A DNA stretch of 64,000 nt from Diogma glabrata (GCA_963693315.1 OY856186.1:305737879-305801878), one strand, 5' to 3'; shown: positions 1-12,269, counted from the stretch's first letter. Notes: generated from the sequence alone by a model not told the origin. Translations and numbers: made by a program.

Positions 1-3000
1 ATTTATTCACTTTACGCACAATTTATGTTTAATTTATAAAATTCACCTGATAATCACAAAAACAAATTATCCACAAATAGTAATATCAAAAAATGGCGTC
101 AAGTTTGTTATTGTTTTATAGGTGCGTGTTTGTATTAGTTTTTGCTGGAAGACGAGTTTATCAAAAATCTCAATTTCATGAAATTGATTTACATCAGAAA
201 AACAAACAAAATCTCTATTTTGAATTAATATTAATATGAAATGCAATTGTTCATAGCATAGATCCACATAACAGATTTTTTTTCGTTTTTCTTTTATACA
301 AAGAACAAAGATAAAAAGAATAAAAACTTATGAAGGGTAAGTTAATATATTCTTTATTACAAATTTGGAAATTTTTTCGATGTAATAAGTATTTATCTGA
401 TATACCTTATTTTCATAAAACAATTATGAATGAAAAATTGAAAGATATTTTATTTTTCATTTTAAATTATGTTATGTGGTGATGATTTTAACCAAATAAA
501 CATAAACTGTTGCAAAATTATCTACATAGATCAAGTAGTTTCGGTTAATATGTATATTTAATTTGTAATATAAAATTTGTTTGATAATTCTGTTTGTCAT
601 TCGTGTTTTATTTAAACTATCCGATGGATCCGATTCTACTTCTACACAAAACTGTCTGATTCCAAAATCTACCTTTTTCTAGCGGATATATCTGCCGCTG
701 GGGTTATTTGTTTGCTTGTGATTTCGGGGTTTTGAAACCAGTTGACCAAGAAAAAAGAAATGAACACAGCAATCTATCTATCTTTACAACTTAGCAGCTA
801 ATTGTTCATGCAAAATATTAAAAACGTTTGAAAATTAAGTACAATAGATTAGTTTAGACTTTAGATCGAACATTATTTGAATAGGCTCATTTGGAACAAT
901 TTTGTTAGTCCCTAGAATTATTGCAAAAAATTCTTGAAATATTCCAAAAATTATAACAAAATAAAAATATATATGTTTATAACAAATCAAATTTTTCTCT
1001 GTTTTGAATTTTTTTTAAAAACTAACACGAAGCATTAATACGTTGCCGGAAAATTATAACAGATCATAAATTATCATAATTTAGTGAAAAGATGATACAA
1101 TCAAAAAACCTATTCAATAAGCCTTTCGAGAAAATATTACGAAATCAGAACGAAATACAAAGTATTTCAAAAATTATTACAAAATCAAGGATTGAACCTT
1201 TTTTTCCAAAATTCTATAATTATTACAAAAAATTTTTTATTTAATTTGTGCATATTAGATGTTTTAAATAACTTTAGTTTCTGTATACTATAATTTTTGT
1301 TGAAATTGATTTGTTTTATTCGTAATATGTAAACAAAAAATCTTTAAATGTTTAATTTTTCAAGAAATATTACTTTAAAAGCGTACAACAAAATATTGTG
1401 TTCAATTCATGTAAATAATTCTTCCTCTCCAATTAAAATGGTTCTTTATATTGCAATTAAAATAATATAATTAACACAGTTTACGTATGTAAATATAAAA
1501 TTCAGAATATGAAAAGAAAACTGAATCAAATTGAAAAACTTACATTTTTTTGAATATTTCAGGCATGAAATAAATTTTTTTAAATATTTCAATCGAAATA
1601 AATCACTCAGTTACTTTTTATTAATTTCACATTAACTTTTTTCACATGATTATTTTAAACTCAAGAAAATAGTAACAAACAAAAATTTCAGAAAGGTCTT
1701 TTTATATTTTCATTCAAATTACTTTCTCCTCAGATAAAAGCAATAACAAACGATAGTAAAATGAAAATTTACCCACGTTGAATTTAAAAGTAGAAATTTC
1801 ATTTTACTATCGTTTGTTATTGCTTTATATGTTTCTTTGTATGCTTTATATGTTACATATAATTCAAGTTGAATTTAAAAGTAGAAATTTCATTTTACTA
1901 TCGTTTGTTATTGCTTTTATCTGAGGAGAAAGTAATTTGAATGAAAATATAAAAAGACCTTTCTGAAATTTTTGTTTGTTACTATTTTCTTGAGTTTAAA
2001 ATAATCATGTGAAAAAAGTTAATGTGAAATTAATAAAAAGTAACTGAGTGATTTATTTCGATTGAAATATTTAAAAAAATTTATTTCATGCCTGAAATAT
2101 TCAAAAAAATGTAAGTTTTTCAATTTGATTCAGTTTTCTTTTCATATTCTGAATTTTATATTTACATACGTAAACTGTGTTAATTATATTATTTTAATTG
2201 CAATATAAAGAACCATTTTAATTGGAGAGGAAGAATTATTTACATGAATTGAACACAATATTTTGTTGTACGCTTTTAAAGTAATATTTCTTGAAAAATT
2301 AAACATTTAAAGATTTTTTGTTTACATATTACGAATAAAACAAATCAATTTCAACAAAAATTATAGTATACAGAAACTAAAGTTATTTAAAACATCTAAT
2401 ATGCACAAATTAAATAAAAAATTTTTTGTAATAATTATAGAATTTTGGAAAAAAAGGTTCAATCCTTGATTTTGTAATAATTTTTGAAATACTTTGTATT
2501 TCGTTCTGATTTCGTAATATTTTCTCGAAAGGCTTATTGAATAGGTTTTTGATTGTATCATCTTTTCACTAAATTATGATAATTTATGATCTGTTATAAT
2601 TTTCCGGCAACGTATTAATGCTTCGTGTTAGTTTTTAAAAAAAATTCAAAACAGAGAAAAATTTGATTTGTTATAAACATATATATTTTTATTTTGTTAT
2701 AATTTTTGGAATATTTCAAGAATTTTTTGCAATAATTCTAGGGACTAACAAAATTGTTCCAAATGAGCCTATTCAAATAATGTTCGATCTAAAGTCTAAA
2801 CTAATCTATTGTACTTAATTTTCAAACGTTTTTAATATTTTGCATGAACAATTAGCTGCTAAGTTGTAAAGATAGATAGATTGCTGTGTTCATTTCTTTT
2901 TTCTTGGTCAACTGGTTTCAAAACCCCGAAATCACAAGCAAACAAATAACCCCAGCGGCAGATATATCCGCTAGAAAAAGGTAGATTTTGGGATCAGACA

Positions 3001-3652
3001 GTTTTGTGTAGAAGTAGAATCGGATCCATCGGATAGTTTAAATAAAACACGAATGACAAACAGAATTATCAAACAAATTTTATATTACAAATTAAATATA
3101 CATATTAACCGAAACTACTTGATCTATGTAGATAATTTTGCAACAGTTTATGTTTATTTGGTTAAAATCATCACCACATAACATAATTTAAAATGAAAAA
3201 TAAAATATCTTTCAATTTTTCATTCATAATTGTTTTATGAAAATAAGGTATATCAGATAAATACTTATTACATCGAAAAAATTTCCAAATTTGTAATAAA
3301 GAATATATTAACTTACCCTTCATAAGTTTTTATTCTTTTTATCTTTGTTCTTTGTATAAAAGAAAAACGAAAAAAAATCTGTTATGTGGATCTATGCTAT
3401 GAACAATTGCATTTCATATTAATATTAATTCAAAATAGAGATTTTGTTTGTTTTTCTGATGTAAATCAATTTCATGAAATTGAGATTTTTGATAAACTCG
3501 TCTTCCAGCAAAAACTAATACAAACACGCACCTATAAAACAATAACAAACTTGACGCCATTTTTTGATATTACTATTTGTGGATAATTTGTTTTTGTGAT
3601 TATCAGGTGAATTTTATAAATTAAACATAAATTGTGCGTAAAGTGAATAAAT
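1..3652. repeat. Giant near-perfect palindrome
   Basis: The first 1.77 kb is repeated in reverse complement in the last 1.77 kb of this interval: base 1 pairs with base 3652, and the fold centre is near 1827. Arms run about 1-1766 and 1888-3652. Comparing the arms by eye I saw almost no differences; one is at 661 against 2992 (T versus C on the left-arm strand). No convincing protein is encoded; the matching 66-codon frames at 67-267 (minus) and 3386-3586 (plus) are simply the same DNA in two orientations. The left arm touches the window edge, so it may extend further. It could be a foldback transposon, a real inverted duplication or an assembly artefact. Confidence 0.9.
1737..1917. repeat. 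Palindrome centre with short direct repeat
   Basis: The spacer between the arms is itself repetitive. A block of about 50 bp beginning GTTGAATTTAAAAG occurs at 1777-1826 and again at 1868-1917. The left arm carries part of the same block in reverse complement at 1737-1766. The second copy belongs to the right arm, so the first copy is an extra piece. This pattern fits template switching at the turn of a foldback. Confidence 0.7.
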
Positions 3653-3683
3653 ATTTTGTGTTTACACAATTATTTTAATATAA

Positions 3684-4604
3684 CAGGCTGATTCTGAGTT
3701 ATGAGGTCTTAACTATGATTATTTTTGTTATGACAATTTTTTTAAGAGGAATATCTTAATTGCGATTCTGTGAACGTAGTCATAAAATACCTCATAATAA
3801 TTCTACAAATATTTTTGGAGAACTTTCAAACGGCTATTTTTGTAAACAAAGTTATTATAAAATGTCATATTTTCTTCCTAAACAATTTAAATACAAATTA
3901 AAATACCAGATAAACTGTTATTAATAATTATGGCAATATTATATATAATAGTTTATTGTAAAAATCAAGTTTATGTTTTGGAAAATATTTTAAGATATTA
4001 ATAATTTTCGTTTTTGAAAATTTTCAACCGCCATTTTATTGAATATCAATCTTGAAATGTATTTTATTTTATAATAATTTATATGGAATTAATATAAAAT
4101 TATACCATATATTGATTAATTATATTTATTTTAGAATAAATTTGTTCAAAAAGAATGATTATGTTTTTGCTTAAAGTTTATATAAAATTTGCACAAATAA
4201 AACAACATGAGTCGTCAAACTTTGATATTGCAAATATAAAATCTTCAATCGCCATTTTATTTAAAATCATTATCAATATATGCTTTGTTTTAAAATTTTG
4301 ATACAAAATAAAATATAGGTAATTATTATAAATTTTATAATAATTACATAAATAATTCATGATTAATATTTTATCCTTTATTAATATAATTTTCATTCAA
4401 GAATCCAAGTAAAAAAATCTGAAACGTTAAATTATGATGCTTAAGATGACCATGTTTGATGGTCTTAAGTTAAGAGGTTTTTTTTGACATCTCACAGTTG
4501 TGACTACATACAGAATCGCATTTAAGAGGTTTTAGTCTTAGCTAAGAGAAAAGTCTTTGCTATGACTATTTTTACATCTGTGAGGGTATATCAGAATCAG
4601 CCTG
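3684..4604. mobile_element. MITE-like inverted-repeat element
   Basis: The interval begins CAGGCTGATTCTGA and ends TCAGAATCAGCCTG, a perfect 14-bp terminal inverted repeat, and subterminal sequence is also inverted (ATGACTATTTTT near the right end against ATGATTATTTTT near the left). The interior is AT-rich and has no credible protein. Flanks are TATAA and TTAAG, so no clean target-site duplication can be read. Length 921 bp fits a non-autonomous DNA transposon; the superfamily is unknown. Confidence 0.7.
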
Positions 4605-5163
4605 TTAAGGCTTCTTCAAAAGTTAAAAATTCTTCAAAAATATTTGCATTTTTTTTTCTTAAATTGCAAATTATGTGTTAGCAAAGATATTGAAACGAAG
4701 AAATTTTACAACTTAAACGAATTTTAAGAAGAAATTCGTTCAAAAGTAACCTTAAAAAATTAAGGAACACAGAAATAAAAGATACTTAAAACACCAATTA
4801 TGCAGGATTTAACATTAAATAAAAAAGCGACAAAAACTTACAATAAGTCTTTGACAAAACTTGAAAAAGGATTCAATGTTTCTATAAAACTTTACATAAA
4901 ATATAATTGTTTTTTCTGTTAAAAAAACTCAAAATAAGTTTATTTTAAATAAACGAAATAAAAATATAACAATCTTATTTATGTAGTAATAAGGAAACAA
5001 GATATTACAGTTTTAATAGTTATAATTTAGTATAGTTTTAAGTACATTTTGATAATATAGTTTTTTTTTAACAAAATTTCTAGATCAGTTTTTAACGAAA
5101 ATCATTAAAACAGATATCTTTTTTTTGTTTACAAATTTCCAATCAAATAAATCAATGAAAATT
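4605..5163. other. AT-rich stretch with no recognised feature
   Basis: Homopolymer-rich sequence between the CAGGCTGATT element and the assembly gap. I see no open reading frame, terminal repeat or RNA gene in it. Confidence 0.5.
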
Positions 5164-5363
5164 NNNNNNNNNNNNNNNNNNNNNNNNNNNNNNNNNNNNN
5201 NNNNNNNNNNNNNNNNNNNNNNNNNNNNNNNNNNNNNNNNNNNNNNNNNNNNNNNNNNNNNNNNNNNNNNNNNNNNNNNNNNNNNNNNNNNNNNNNNNNN
5301 NNNNNNNNNNNNNNNNNNNNNNNNNNNNNNNNNNNNNNNNNNNNNNNNNNNNNNNNNNNNNNN
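5164..5363. other. Assembly gap (200 N)
   Basis: Exactly 200 ambiguous bases. The round number suggests a placeholder of fixed size, so the true distance across it is unknown. Reading frames that run through the N block are meaningless. Confidence 0.98.
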
Positions 5364-5401
5364 CAAAATATTGGGAAGTTAAAAAATGATAAACTTTGAA
5401 A

Positions 5402-5735
5402 GGCTCAATCTCGGAAACTATTGGGTCTACAGAGACAATTCTAGTATCATATTGTAGCAAATTTAGTCTACTTTTTTTTTTTCAAAAACTAGTCCATTAG
5501 GGCCATAATCGCCAAAATTTGAAACAATAACGATTTTTTCGATTTTTGAGGCTTAATCTCGGAAACTATTGGGTCTACAGAGACAGTTCTAGTATCATAT
5601 TGTAGCAAATTTAGTCTACTTTAACACCGTCTTAAGAAAGTATGAAGAAAAAAACTAGTCCTTTAGGGTTATAATCGCCAAAATTTGAAAAAATAACGAT
5701 TTTTTCGCGGTTTTTTCGATTTTTGACAAAGTTGC
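5402..5735. repeat. 148-bp tandem duplication
   Basis: A block starting GGCTCAATCTCGGAAAC at 5402 is repeated at 5550 as GGCTTAATCTCGGAAAC. Both copies continue through TTGGGTCTACAGAGACA and a conserved segment ending in an ATAACGATTTTTTCG motif. The period is 148 bp with minor differences. Because it starts next to the gap, more copies may be missing from the assembly. Confidence 0.8.
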
Positions 5736-6281
5736 GTTCGACGCTCGAGGTCACAAACTTGGATTATTCATTAGGCCAACATCATAAACAAGACTGCAAA
5801 AAATCAGAACTACCGGATTTGAAGCATACTGTGATGTATAAAGTTACTGGACTATAAAGTAAATTTTCATGAAATTTTAAAACTTTGAAATTTAAAAAAA
5901 AATACTCGGAACCGGAGTAGGTGTCTGCCATTGAATTTTTTACTAAAAAAAAGATTGTATACTTTAAGATATTAAAACGGCAGACTTGCTGAAATCACGT
6001 TTTTGAAGTCAATTTTTACGTTTTTTGACTTGCGGACACGCCCAAAGGAACCATCGGCGGGGATAGTGAATACCCATTTCAACTACGGCAGGTGAAAAAC
6101 TATACCTAGCATCAATATGGAGTTTGCTAAAATACCGTAAGTCTGCTGGTCACTGGCTCTCAGTCTAAAAGGAAGGGACACAATTTCAGTAGAACCTTTT
6201 ACATTTAATTGTAAAATTGCTGAACTTAATTGGATAATTTCAATCAATAAAATTCAGTCAATCAACACTGTCAAGATATTT
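5736..6281. other. Non-coding repeat-like sequence
   Basis: No protein is visible. The stretch has the look of a non-coding part of a transposon. The region from about 6180 may be the leader of the Pao-type element that follows, but I could not find an LTR boundary. Confidence 0.35.
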
Positions 6282-6396
6282 AGATATTCAGGGTTAACAT
6301 ATTCATTCAGATATTCGGCAGTGTTAACATATCCATTCAGATATTCAACAGTGTTAACATATTCATTCAGATACTTCAGTGTAAACATATCTAGTC
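6282..6396 (+). repeat. 30-bp tandem repeat, four units
   Basis: Four consecutive units start AGATATTC or AGATACTTC and contain GTTAACATAT followed by CATTC. Unit lengths are about 27, 30, 30 and 28 bases. It lies just upstream of the gag-like frames and is probably part of the retrotransposon leader. Confidence 0.75.
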
Positions 6397-6574
6397 AAAA
6401 TTTTCATAGTGTCAACTTACCGATGAATTTATTAAACTTTTTGTCAATAGTTAGATTTCAAGAAATTCAATTTTAACATTCATCAACCAACGGAAACCGT
6501 AAATATTAAAATTTTTTATTTCAATAATTTTCATAACTTAATTATTTGTGTAGTTCGTTTATTATTTCATAAAA

Positions 6575-6838
6575 ATGGATATGAAAAAATTACATAATAA
6601 AGGGAAGTACATATCCAAATGTGTGGTTCGCATATTTGAGTATGCAGAAGCGTACGATCCATCGATCAACAGTGTAATTGAGTCTGAAAATAGATTGAGT
6701 CAGTTAAAAAAATATTCAGGCGAATTTAATGAAATAATTGATAAATTATTGGAACTTTTAGATAGTGATGAATTTGAAGCATTGCAATCTTCACTAGACG
6801 ATTTTGACAGAATTTATAATTTATCATTATCTAAATAA
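6575..6838 (+). pseudogene. Gag N-terminal-like fragment of BEL/Pao element
   Basis: An ATG-initiated frame of 87 codons, acidic towards its C-terminus and probably helical (residues about 25-80 rich in Leu, Ile, Asp and Glu). It lies 150 bases upstream of a clear Pao-type gag region and on the same strand. Gag proteins of BEL/Pao elements commonly start with a short helical segment of this kind before the DUF1759-like domain, so I read it as the gag N-terminus, now separated from the rest by inserted sequence and a stop. It could also be an unrelated small frame; I did not recognise a motif in it. Confidence 0.4.
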
Positions 6839-6993
6839 GTATCTGTCCATTTTTGAATTAATTTTTTTTTTCTTAAATTAAATGTTTATTGTATGCAAAA
6901 GAAAATTTTACTTGATCTTCAAGTAAAATTGTAAAAAGGCATTGCCTTACTTGTGTACAAATTATTTTTTTTTTAAATAAATAAATAAATAAA
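6839..6993 (+). other. Possible 3' end of a short retroposon
   Basis: Non-coding sequence ending in five units of TAAA/AAAT just before gag resumes at 6994. The short GGCATTGCCTTACTTG motif followed by an A/T tail resembles the 3' end of a truncated non-LTR element or SINE. No target duplication was found. Confidence 0.3.
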
Positions 6994-8424
6994 TTGCAAG
7001 AGATATTGCAAGATAATAAAAATATTCAAATTAAAAAAGCCCCTGAAACAGAAACTATCGAAAAAAACTTTTCACACAATCTGCCAAATATTCAAATCCC
7101 TATTTTCGATGGAACTATTACAAATTGGTTAAAATTCAAAGATACTTTTGAAGCAGTGGTGCATAATAAAACCAATATTAGTGATGTCGAAAAATTTATT
7201 CATTTGTTAAAATACTGGTCAGGTGATGCCAAATCAACAATCAGGCACATAACATTATCTGGAGCCGGGTATGCGAAAGCATGGACCGATCTTGTCAAGC
7301 GGTATGACAATAAGCGTGTGATTGTCCAAATTTAACCAAAGATAATGCCAATGATTTACGTTATTTATTGAATTCATGCATATCTCACATTTCTTCATTA
7401 GAGGCTATGGGTCAAAAACTGTGTGACTTAGCTGAATTAATGTTAATTAACTTAATAGTAAAAAAATTTGATTTTCACACTAGAAAAGAGTTGGAAAACG
7501 AAATTGCAAATGACGCACTCCCGACATGGGCACTTATGCATAGTTTTCTACAAAGAAAATGTAGAATACTTGAAAACATCGAAATCAATAGAAAGCCAGT
7601 TTCCATAAATCAGTCTACCAAATCAAAACCCTTTCATAATTTCAAGGCAAAATCTGAATCAAGTTCAAAATCCTTTGCGACTTCTAAAAATTCAAAAAAT
7701 TGTACTAGTGTTGAACAATCCCGTAATATTTTTAAATTAATTACCATCATAATCTTTATAAATGCGTTCAACTTTTAAGGTTATCTATTACTGATCGTAA
7801 AAAAAGGTAGATGAATTGAAACTTTGTATTAATTGCTTGCGCTCTTCCCATACAGTAGAAAATTGCCTTTTTCCTGTATGTAAATACTGCCAGTTAAAAC
7901 ATAGCTTGCTGCTTTGTTTGCATAAGGAGGACCTATATTAAAAAACGTTACAAGTACTCCAAATCATAATCAAAATTTGGATAGTGCTCCAACTATTTCT
8001 TCATTGTGTGTTCAATTGGGACCCACTCAAAACCTTGGTAATAATCAAGCTGGTAGTAAACCAGGAAATAGTAATTCAACAAATCTTTCATTTAAAAATA
8101 CGAATGTAGCACAGGTTGGAAAGCAGAAAGAAGCTCTACTATGCACAGCAATCATATCAATTGCCGACAAATATGGAAAATATCATGAATATGGGGTTTT
8201 GCTAGAGCCAAACCAACAATATGAGTAAACATTTTGCGACCAAGTTAAAAATTGACCAAGTTTTTCAAAATATGCCTATAGAAGGAATAGATGAAATAAC
8301 AATTTGATCAATTAGCAAGTTAACCTGCAAAATCAAATCCAAGCATAGTTCGTATGAGAAAATAGGAGAATTCCGTATTTTACAAACTATTGCAAATGCA
8401 ATTCCTCACAATGATATTGATATA
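6994..8424 (+). pseudogene. BEL/Pao gag-protease remnant
   Basis: Several overlapping frames in shifting registers encode one recognisable Pao-type region. 6994-7335 has the DUF1759-like segment (IPIFDGTITNWLKFKDTFEA, then a KFIHLLKYWSGDA motif). 7368-7778 continues the helical gag part through WALMHSFLQRKCRILE. About 7797-7935 encodes a Cys/His cluster (LCINCLRSSH, then VCKYCQLKHSLLLC) like the Pao zinc-binding segment. 8150-8424 resembles the start of the protease region (KHFATKLKIDQVF, then GEFRILQTIANAIP). Frameshifts near 7335, 7780 and 8225 and several stops make it a pseudogene. It ends abruptly at 8424 where a DNA transposon begins; no RT or integrase of this element is in the window. 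Confidence 0.75.
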
Positions 8425-8893
8425 GGGTCATTCCACATCAAATCAACACAGGGTCTGAACATCACCATCTCAGATCTTCTTGAAATTTGGCACAGGGTAC
8501 TATTGGTATAGACTTGGAAATATATAAAATTTTACTGAAATATGTCAACTCGTTTTTGATTTACAGAGCTGCAAAGTTCTCACAAATGGGCCCAAAAACC
8601 GGGAACGCCATTTTTTTTAAATTGCTGTAGAACCTTTCCTAATTGCACTAGAGACCTGGGATTGGTGACATTTTACAGCGTTTTTAATGCCCTTTAATAT
8701 GATATGAAACACTTTATGGTTAAGATAAAAAAAAAATTCTTAAAACTTAATTTAAAATTTAAATTTTAATTTTTTCAAAAAGTAAATATTTAAAAATTTT
8801 AAAATTAATTCCATGAATAGTTAGTATTGTTATAAATCACAGGGCAAAATATAAATTTGGGATGATAATGGCTTCATTGTTAAAAAAATTGAA
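8425..8893 (+). repeat. Left TIR of outer transposon
   Basis: Inverted partner of 26594-27085. It contains GGGTCATTCC at the tip, a shared block with TTTAAAATTTAAATTTTAAT and the inner end GGGATGATAATGGCTTCATT. Arms differ by several substitutions and small indels, for example an extra TGGTGTTTCCGG copy in the right arm. Confidence 0.8.
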
Positions 8894-8895
8894 GA

Positions 8896-9262
8896 CTAAA
8901 GCTCATTTTGATGAAAAAGTAATAAATTTACTAATACATAATAGTAATAGTGAATCTTAATTAATAATTATGTTTTATATTATTGATACTGTAATTGTTT
9001 TAGATTACAAATTATAATAATTTTTGTATTTATTATAACACAAAATTTAAATAATTATGTATTATAATTAATTATACTACATAATTTATAAAAAATAAAT
9101 AATTTTTATGAAATAATGCAATAAAAAAAATTATAATACAAAAACAATTCAATATAAAATCAAATTTGTTCAACTTAACAGTTTTCTGTATCAGCATGTT
9201 TAAGTTGGTTTTAACAAATTCCTTCCCTGTTTGAACTTGTTACAACATGTAGGAAACATACT
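8896..9262. other. AT-rich interior of outer transposon
   Basis: Non-coding, dominated by A and T, with no reading frame. It belongs to the outer transposon between its left TIR and the hAT-like MITE. Confidence 0.5.
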
Positions 9263-9777
9263 TAGGGTGACCATTTTTGTTCTAAGTGAAATCAGTACAA
9301 AATTTTAAAAGTTAAAATATGTACTATCCTTAGTCTCACCTAATTCCTATGTCTCTTCTAAGTCGAAAGGTTAATGTGTAAAGCGAAGTAGAAAAACCTG
9401 GTTTTCATTTTTTAGTAGTTTTAAGGACATTCTGTTAAGTTTTTAAAATACAACTTTCCGTCACGATTGCTTGGGAAAACACAGGGTTAGAACTTTGATA
9501 TATATTTTTCGTGTGTAACTGCCACAATTTAAAAATAAAAATATTTTTTTTCAAGTCATTTTTATTACAAGTTCATATTAAAAGATGACTCGTATAGTTT
9601 TATTTCTTTCTATATTTAAATTGGAACTTAAATTAAAATTTAACAATTTTCTTAAAAATCAGTACTTTCAGTACATAATTTTAGAAATCAGTAAAAATCA
9701 GTTCCTCATATGTCTATCAGTACAGAAGCTAGAAAATCAGTACTGTACTGATAAAATCAGTACGAATGGTCACTCTA
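9263..9777. mobile_element. hAT-like MITE with 8-bp target duplication
   Basis: The element starts TAGGGTGACCATT and ends AATGGTCACTCTA, imperfect terminal inverted repeats. It is flanked on both sides by AACATACT (9255-9262 and 9778-9785). An 8-bp duplication is the hallmark of the hAT superfamily. Length is 515 bp and there is no transposase. Repeated ATCAGTAC motifs (ATCAGTACAA near the left end, several at the right) are subterminal repeats. Confidence 0.88.
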
Positions 9778-9970
9778 AACATACTAGCCTCATTGGACAG
9801 AAGCTTGTTGCAGAATATCATACAGTGTCCCATGGTCCTTCCCAAGTGGATGTATTTTGAGTTGGTTGTGTATTTTAAGATTACTTATTGTTTAGTAGGC
9901 TGGGGCCGTTATGGATTTTTATAACTGTAATAAAAAAAGTTAGTAGCAGGTAACGGCCGGCTGGAATATA

Positions 9971-10758
9971 CAGGTTGAGTTTTTTAAAAAATGCCAGGCT
10001 TTTATCTCGAGAACCATGCTAGATGGGACAAAATAACCCTGGGTGATATTTGTTAAGCGTCGAGGGGGACGCCCAATGGTAATATTGAATGACCTTGAAA
10101 CTCATAAGTATTGTAGATATATGCCAAAATAGGTTTTTTTTAAATTAGAACCTATACATTTAATGTTTTTTTTTAATTAAGTAAATCAAACTACACACTT
10201 TTTGCTTAAAAATTTTTTTTGTAATGTGTACGATTTTGTAGATATGATTAACATTGATTTGCACTAAAGCAAACGTGTCTTCGCTAAGGTCTTCAGTAAA
10301 AAAATAAAATTTCAATAAATCAAAAAAAAACAACGAAAATACATTTCACGCAGTAGACCACGATGCAATAATATTTAAATTAATGAATGATTTTCATTGT
10401 TTTTTTTTAATTTATCGAAATTTTATTTTTTTTCTGAAGAACTTAGCGAAGACACGTTTGCTTTAGTGCAAATCAATTTTCATCATATCTACAAAATCGT
10501 ACACTTTACAAAAAAATTTGTAAGCAAAAAGTGTGTAGTTTGATTTACTTAATTAAAAAAAAACATTAAATGTATAGGTTCTAATTTAAAAAAAACCTAT
10601 TTTGGCATATATCTCCAATACTTATGAGTTTCAAGGTCATTCAATATTACTATTGGACGTCCCCCTCGACGTTTAACATATATCACCTTGGGTTATTTTG
10701 TCCCATCTAGCATGGTTCTCGAGATAAAAGCCTGGCATTTTTTAAAAAACTCACCCTG
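9971..10758. mobile_element. Palindromic TA-flanked MITE
   Basis: Starts CAGGTTGAGTTTTTTAAA and ends TTTAAAAAACTCACCCTG, with arms of about 370 bp around a centre near 10360. TA flanks both ends (9969-9970 and 10759-10760). The opposite arm of the host foldback element at about 23816 has the uninterrupted site, which proves the insertion. TA target, CAGG start and the lack of coding sequence fit a Tc1/mariner-type foldback MITE. Confidence 0.9.
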
Positions 10759-11407
10759 TATAGTTGAGGTCATAAACAATGAAAAAAAAACTTTCGAACT
10801 TGAGATAAAGGGAAGTAGTGAAATGGGGTGCTGTGTAAGGGGTGAAAACTGTTTTTCGTTATTTGTAACGAAACGAGGCCTCCTAGAGAAAAGTGTTTCA
10901 TACAAAAGTTGTAGATAATAAAAAAATCTAAAACTTTTATTGCATACATTTTTCGACATAACCTCAAAGTCTGCGAGAAAATGATGTAAAACCGATTTTT
11001 CTAGTTTTTATTTTTATTTCGCGTGAAAATTATTTAATTTAAATGGAACTTTGTGAAAGTACGTAATTATTTACACATAATAAGCATGAATTTTTTCAAT
11101 TATGGAAAATAAATATTTTTCGAGATTTTACCATTTTTCCGAAAAAACACCCCTATCTTCGGCGAACAACTTTATTGATATTTTTTTGAATTTTGATGTT
11201 GTACTAGTGCTTATTTTTTTTGTCGAGATGTCTACTCTCAAATGGTATATCGATTTTAATGATTTATTGTTATTTAGCAGCTTAAAATTGAGAAAAACTG
11301 AAAAAATTAAATTTCGAATCTCGAACTTGTCGATTTTTTTAATTTTTTTTCAGTTTTTTAGCATATTTATGTTAATAATTCATAATATTTTAAAGAAAAA
11401 ACTTTCT

Positions 11408-12269
11408 TTGGTATAAAATAAATAAAGTTGAATGAATTTAGTTATTGGAAACAACGCTAAAATTGAATAAAGTAAAAAATAAAAAAAATGCTGTTACGTA
11501 TTCAAACAAAAAAAATTTACAAAGTTTAAAATTTAACAGCATACTATAGGGTTGCTACGTGTCCTACTTTCGGTAGGACAGTCCTACTTTGGAGCAAAAA
11601 TGTCCTACGTCCTCCTTTACTATAAAAATGTCCTACTTTAGGCCAACTGTAATACAATATCTTACACTGAAAAAAATAGATTTTTTTCTACCTATTTCTC
11701 TCAATAAACGCGCTAGCAAAATAAGTAATTGTTATTGCACCTTTACTTATATTAAAATTGTAACTGATTATTTAACTTTATGTCGAAAGGTTAATAACAA
11801 TAGCAAATAATTTACATTGCTGACATATGTGAATATCTATGCTTTATTGCACGATTTATTCAGGTGGTAAACCACCATTGTTTAAAATTTAAATTTTGAA
11901 TTAAACCCACCGTTAAACCTCTGTTTTTTTAAATAACTTTTGTTACAAAGTACCTGTTCTTAGAAATATTAATAAAATAAAATGACTGAACCGAATTTTG
12001 TTATAAAGTAAAACCTTTGGCTACAGAAAGCTAACGATTTTGAAGGAATATGTAAATACACAAAACTACTATTACTTATGAGTAACTTATACAGTTACTT
12101 AACTACTTATGAGTAACTGGCTTACAACGTAAGTTTATTGATTTTTTTGAAAGTGCCAATGAATCAGCAGACGGCATGTTTGGCTGTATTTTTGAGTTCT
12201 TAAAACTTTAAGTTTAAGTTTTTCGAGTGTTACCGCATTGGAGGCTAATAACATCAATCATCAATCATC
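11408..12269. other. Unique centre of the foldback element
   Basis: About 860 bp between the two arms. It contains a cluster of GTCCTAC words (five to six copies on the plus strand and in inverted form) at 11558-11640 around CTATAGGGTTGCTACG, which resembles the end of another DNA transposon, and a short duplication of CTACTTATGAGTAACT near 12066-12118. No credible protein. Confidence 0.5.

Noticed and set aside
67..3586. Two identical 66-codon frames at opposite ends of the palindrome
   Set aside because: They are one DNA segment present twice by inversion; composition is A/T-driven and no domain is seen.
5085..5460. Frames of 85-102 codons across the N block
   Set aside because: They are open only because ambiguous bases contain no stops.
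10688..11416. Frames of 65-104 codons in the foldback arm
   Set aside because: Same sequences recur inverted at 23606-23852; they follow the arms and are broken by unrelated insertions.
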